Program-made: the position numbers and the translations under genes
DNA from: Tetragonia tetragonoides
Lineage: Eukaryota > Streptophyta > Magnoliopsida > Caryophyllales > Aizoaceae
Assembly: GCA_038025085.1 (NCBI GenBank)
Contig: CM076140.1
Location: 24,522,501 to 24,586,500, forward strand
DNA length: 64,000 nt
Direction of reading: 5' to 3'
Notes under the pieces: model-generated
Databases searched by the model: none
What the model saw: only the letters and a program-made list of their open reading frames with translations
Told to the model about the DNA's origin: nothing
Part shown: positions 61,900-64,000 of the stretch, in pieces
Layout: every line of letters begins with the position of its first letter
Position numbering within the stretch: the stretch's first letter is position 1

Positions 61900-63259
61900 C
61901 TTGTTATGTTTACCAAATTATACCTAATACAAACTGAAGTACTTGTAGAGTGATTCCAGATCACAAATTCTGGCCCAGGAGGAAAGATGAAGGATTGATT
62001 TGAAGGCAGAGTAGGACACCTAGATCTACCTACAAGAGTAAGCAATAATTTCCAAATCCAATTCTGATGCATGTTGCTTTAGGATTAAGAATAAAAATAT
62101 CAAATGCACTAGATTCGGAGGGAAGTTGACTATTTGTTTCAAACTTCAAGGTTCACATTACGGCCACCTTTGAGATTTCGTTAGCTGGGGTAAACAGCAA
62201 ACAAGCAAAAGGCTGAGGTAAACAGCAAACCCTACTAGGGAGACTTCATGATCACATCTCATTTGGCCACACTTTAAAAAATCCTACTAGAGATAAATAA
62301 TGCCTGTTTAGCCACACTTTTTTTAGATAACATGGGTATCCGGGATTCTGGGCTTTGCCCAACTAATCGCATGGCCCCTGATGTTAATGACTAGGAAACC
62401 TCTAGTGGCCCTGAGGAGCCCGCTTAGCCACACTAATAAGTAAGCAACCAATTGCTAGCTTGATTTTGCATGGCTTATCGGAAGTACATAGCACTGATAG
62501 CAGAGTTTCAAGAGCAAGGAACTTCATGTTAAAGGTGATCAATTTCGAAGCTTAAATAAGGAGTAACTAACTCCTACTGACGTCACTAGCCCATCATGAC
62601 AGATGATAGAATTCTAATGATGATTCTGAATAATTTAAAAGATAATTGATTGCTACTATTAAGTGGTCTAATGGTCCAATATGGGCCTAAGGAAGTGCAT
62701 CTACATTCTCATTGGCCAAGGATCATATAGATCAGAAACGGTGGCATGGTTTAGGAACTGAATAATGTTTTGCAACAGCTCTCAAGGTAGTTAATCTCTT
62801 TTCTACTTCCAGTTTTTTTTTTTGCTTTTGTTCGCATAAGAGGAAATATTTGTATAGATACAAGTTTGAGCTAACCCCTTGAAGGCTTTTTTTAAAAACT
62901 AAACTACTTTTCAATATCACTAACTTGAGGGTGTTAGTTTGTTGGAACTAGCCTGTAAGCTTGTTAGCAAACTAATCCTCAACTGAACAGTCTGAACTAC
63001 CAAAATAAATTATGATTACTCTAAGATTTTTTCATAATCTTAAGGATAAATGATTGGCATTAAGTGGTCGAACGGTCCAATAATGGCCTACAGAAGACTA
63101 GACGAGTACATATATTCTGATTGCCAACGAGCACGCGCAGCAACAAGTCAACAACAGATGCTCATAATCGGCAGCATGGTTTCGACATTGATCGATGTTT
63201 CGCAACAGCTCATATCACTATGAGCTGAAATAAGTATTGCAATTACCTTATTCAACATG
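61900..63259. other. No recognised gene; diverged duplicate
   Basis: 62638-62790 and 63043-63215 share GATTGCTACTATTAAGTGGT/GATTGGCATTAAGTGGT, then GGTCCAATA, GGCCTA, GGCATGGTTT/AGCATGGTTT and GCAACAGCTC. They are an old duplication of about 150 bp. Nothing else was seen. Confidence 0.4.
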
Positions 63260-64000
63260 ATTAACTTCAATTTTTTGGATGGTGGTGATAGTTGGAGATT
63301 ATCAAAACTTATCTGGAAAGCGGACATACCCAGCAAGATCCAAGTTTTTACTTGGCAAGTTCTACAGGATAGGATAGCAACAAAAGTTAATCTGTGTTCT
63401 AAAGGAGTTCCCTTATCTGAAGAAGGAAAGTTTTGCCCTCTCTGTAATAAGTGCTATGAGACGGTTTTACATCTTTTTGTACATTGTGAGTATGTGCAGG
63501 AGGTGTGGTATTTGGTGCACTGCTGGTGGGGAGTTAGGTGGAGCATTCCCAACTCACTTGTTGCTATTCTGGAGCAATGGCAGGTGTTCTCCAAAACTTC
63601 TTTTTTAGGGAGGGGTTGGCTGTGTATTTTTCATGCAGTTCTTTGGTCTGTTTGGCTTGCTAGAAATCAAGTCTGCTTTCATCAGCGCACATTATCAGTT
63701 TCCGAGGTGCTTGATCTCATTAAGATGAGAACTTGGTGGTGGGTCAAATCTTATTTTTCTCCTGTTGTCTATGTGTTGCACCAGTGGGAATGTGATCCTT
63801 CTACTGTTCTTTTACATTCCAATCATAATAGACCTAAAGAAGGTCTTGACAGATCAGATCATCTTTGGAAGCCACCTTCTTCTGGGTGGATAGCCATCAA
63901 TACTGACGGGTCCTCTCTTGGTAAGCCTGGTCCGGCAGGGTGTGGGGGTTTGTTCAGGGATTCTTGTGGGGAGATTCAAGGTGTTTTTTCGTTTGATTTG
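63260..64000 (+). CDS. LINE ORF2 C-terminal part: zf-RVT and RNase H (runs off window)
   Basis: Continuous plus-strand frame from 63263 to the window end. zf-RVT reads LIWKADIPSKIQVFTWQVLQ, then CPLCNKCYETVLHLFVHCEY; later VLWSVWLARNQVCFHQRTLS. The RNase H starts WIAINTDGSSLGKPGPAGCG with the catalytic first Asp in NTDGS. No stop in 246 codons, so this copy is better preserved than the others here. No reverse transcriptase lies upstream, so the start is truncated or rearranged near 63240. Confidence 0.9.
   Translation, partial: MNFNFLDGGDSWRLSKLIWKADIPSKIQVFTWQVLQDRIATKVNLCSKGVPLSEEGKFCPLCNKCYETVLHLFVHCEYVQEVWYLVHCWWGVRWSIPNSLVAILEQWQVFSKTSFLGRGWLCIFHAVLWSVWLARNQVCFHQRTLSVSEVLDLIKMRTWWWVKSYFSPVVYVLHQWECDPSTVLLHSNHNRPKEGLDRSDHLWKPPSSGWIAINTDGSSLGKPGPAGCGGLFRDSCGEIQGVFSFDL

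Overview
This is nuclear DNA from a flowering plant, most likely a eudicot. Genes are split by GT-AG introns, and the window is loaded with plant L1-type LINEs (zf-RVT and RNase H domains), a Ty1/copia element, tRNA-derived SINEs, MITEs and long microsatellites. I could not fix a species.

Layout. (1) 1-17013, plus strand: the 3' eleven exons of a HUA1-type CCCH zinc-finger gene, with introns swollen by LINE fragments, MITEs, a Mutator-like element and a tandem triplication. (2) 17360-34205: a transposon nest. It holds a LINE 5' fragment, a SINE, a minus-strand LINE split by a copia element with 606-bp LTRs, and then AT-rich DNA with an (AT)62 tract. (3) 34206-41865: a 6.8-kb minus-strand LINE with a target-site duplication, sitting inside an older element rich in GGATATCCGCTCC-type motifs. 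(4) 42347-50068, plus strand: a complete eight-exon PMT28-like Golgi methyltransferase gene (746 aa predicted). (5) 51649-53781, plus strand: a complete two-exon methyltransferase of the leucine carboxyl methyltransferase/PPM family (340 aa), with a SINE in its intron. (6) 53782-63250: no clear gene; TRIM-like LTR elements, several 70-160 bp tandem duplications and degraded coding-like stretches. (7) 63260-64000, plus strand: zf-RVT/RNase H part of another LINE, running off the window.

Only three host genes are well supported (HUA1-like, PMT28-like, LCM-family). They share a strand but show no sign of working in one pathway. I found no convincing new multi-gene system. The most unusual items are the duplicated SINE-LINE-LTR block that replaces the copia primer-binding region, a recurrent short hairpin in LINE 3' tails, and a TRIM-like element whose non-coding interior repeats a GAGAAGTGC-type motif.
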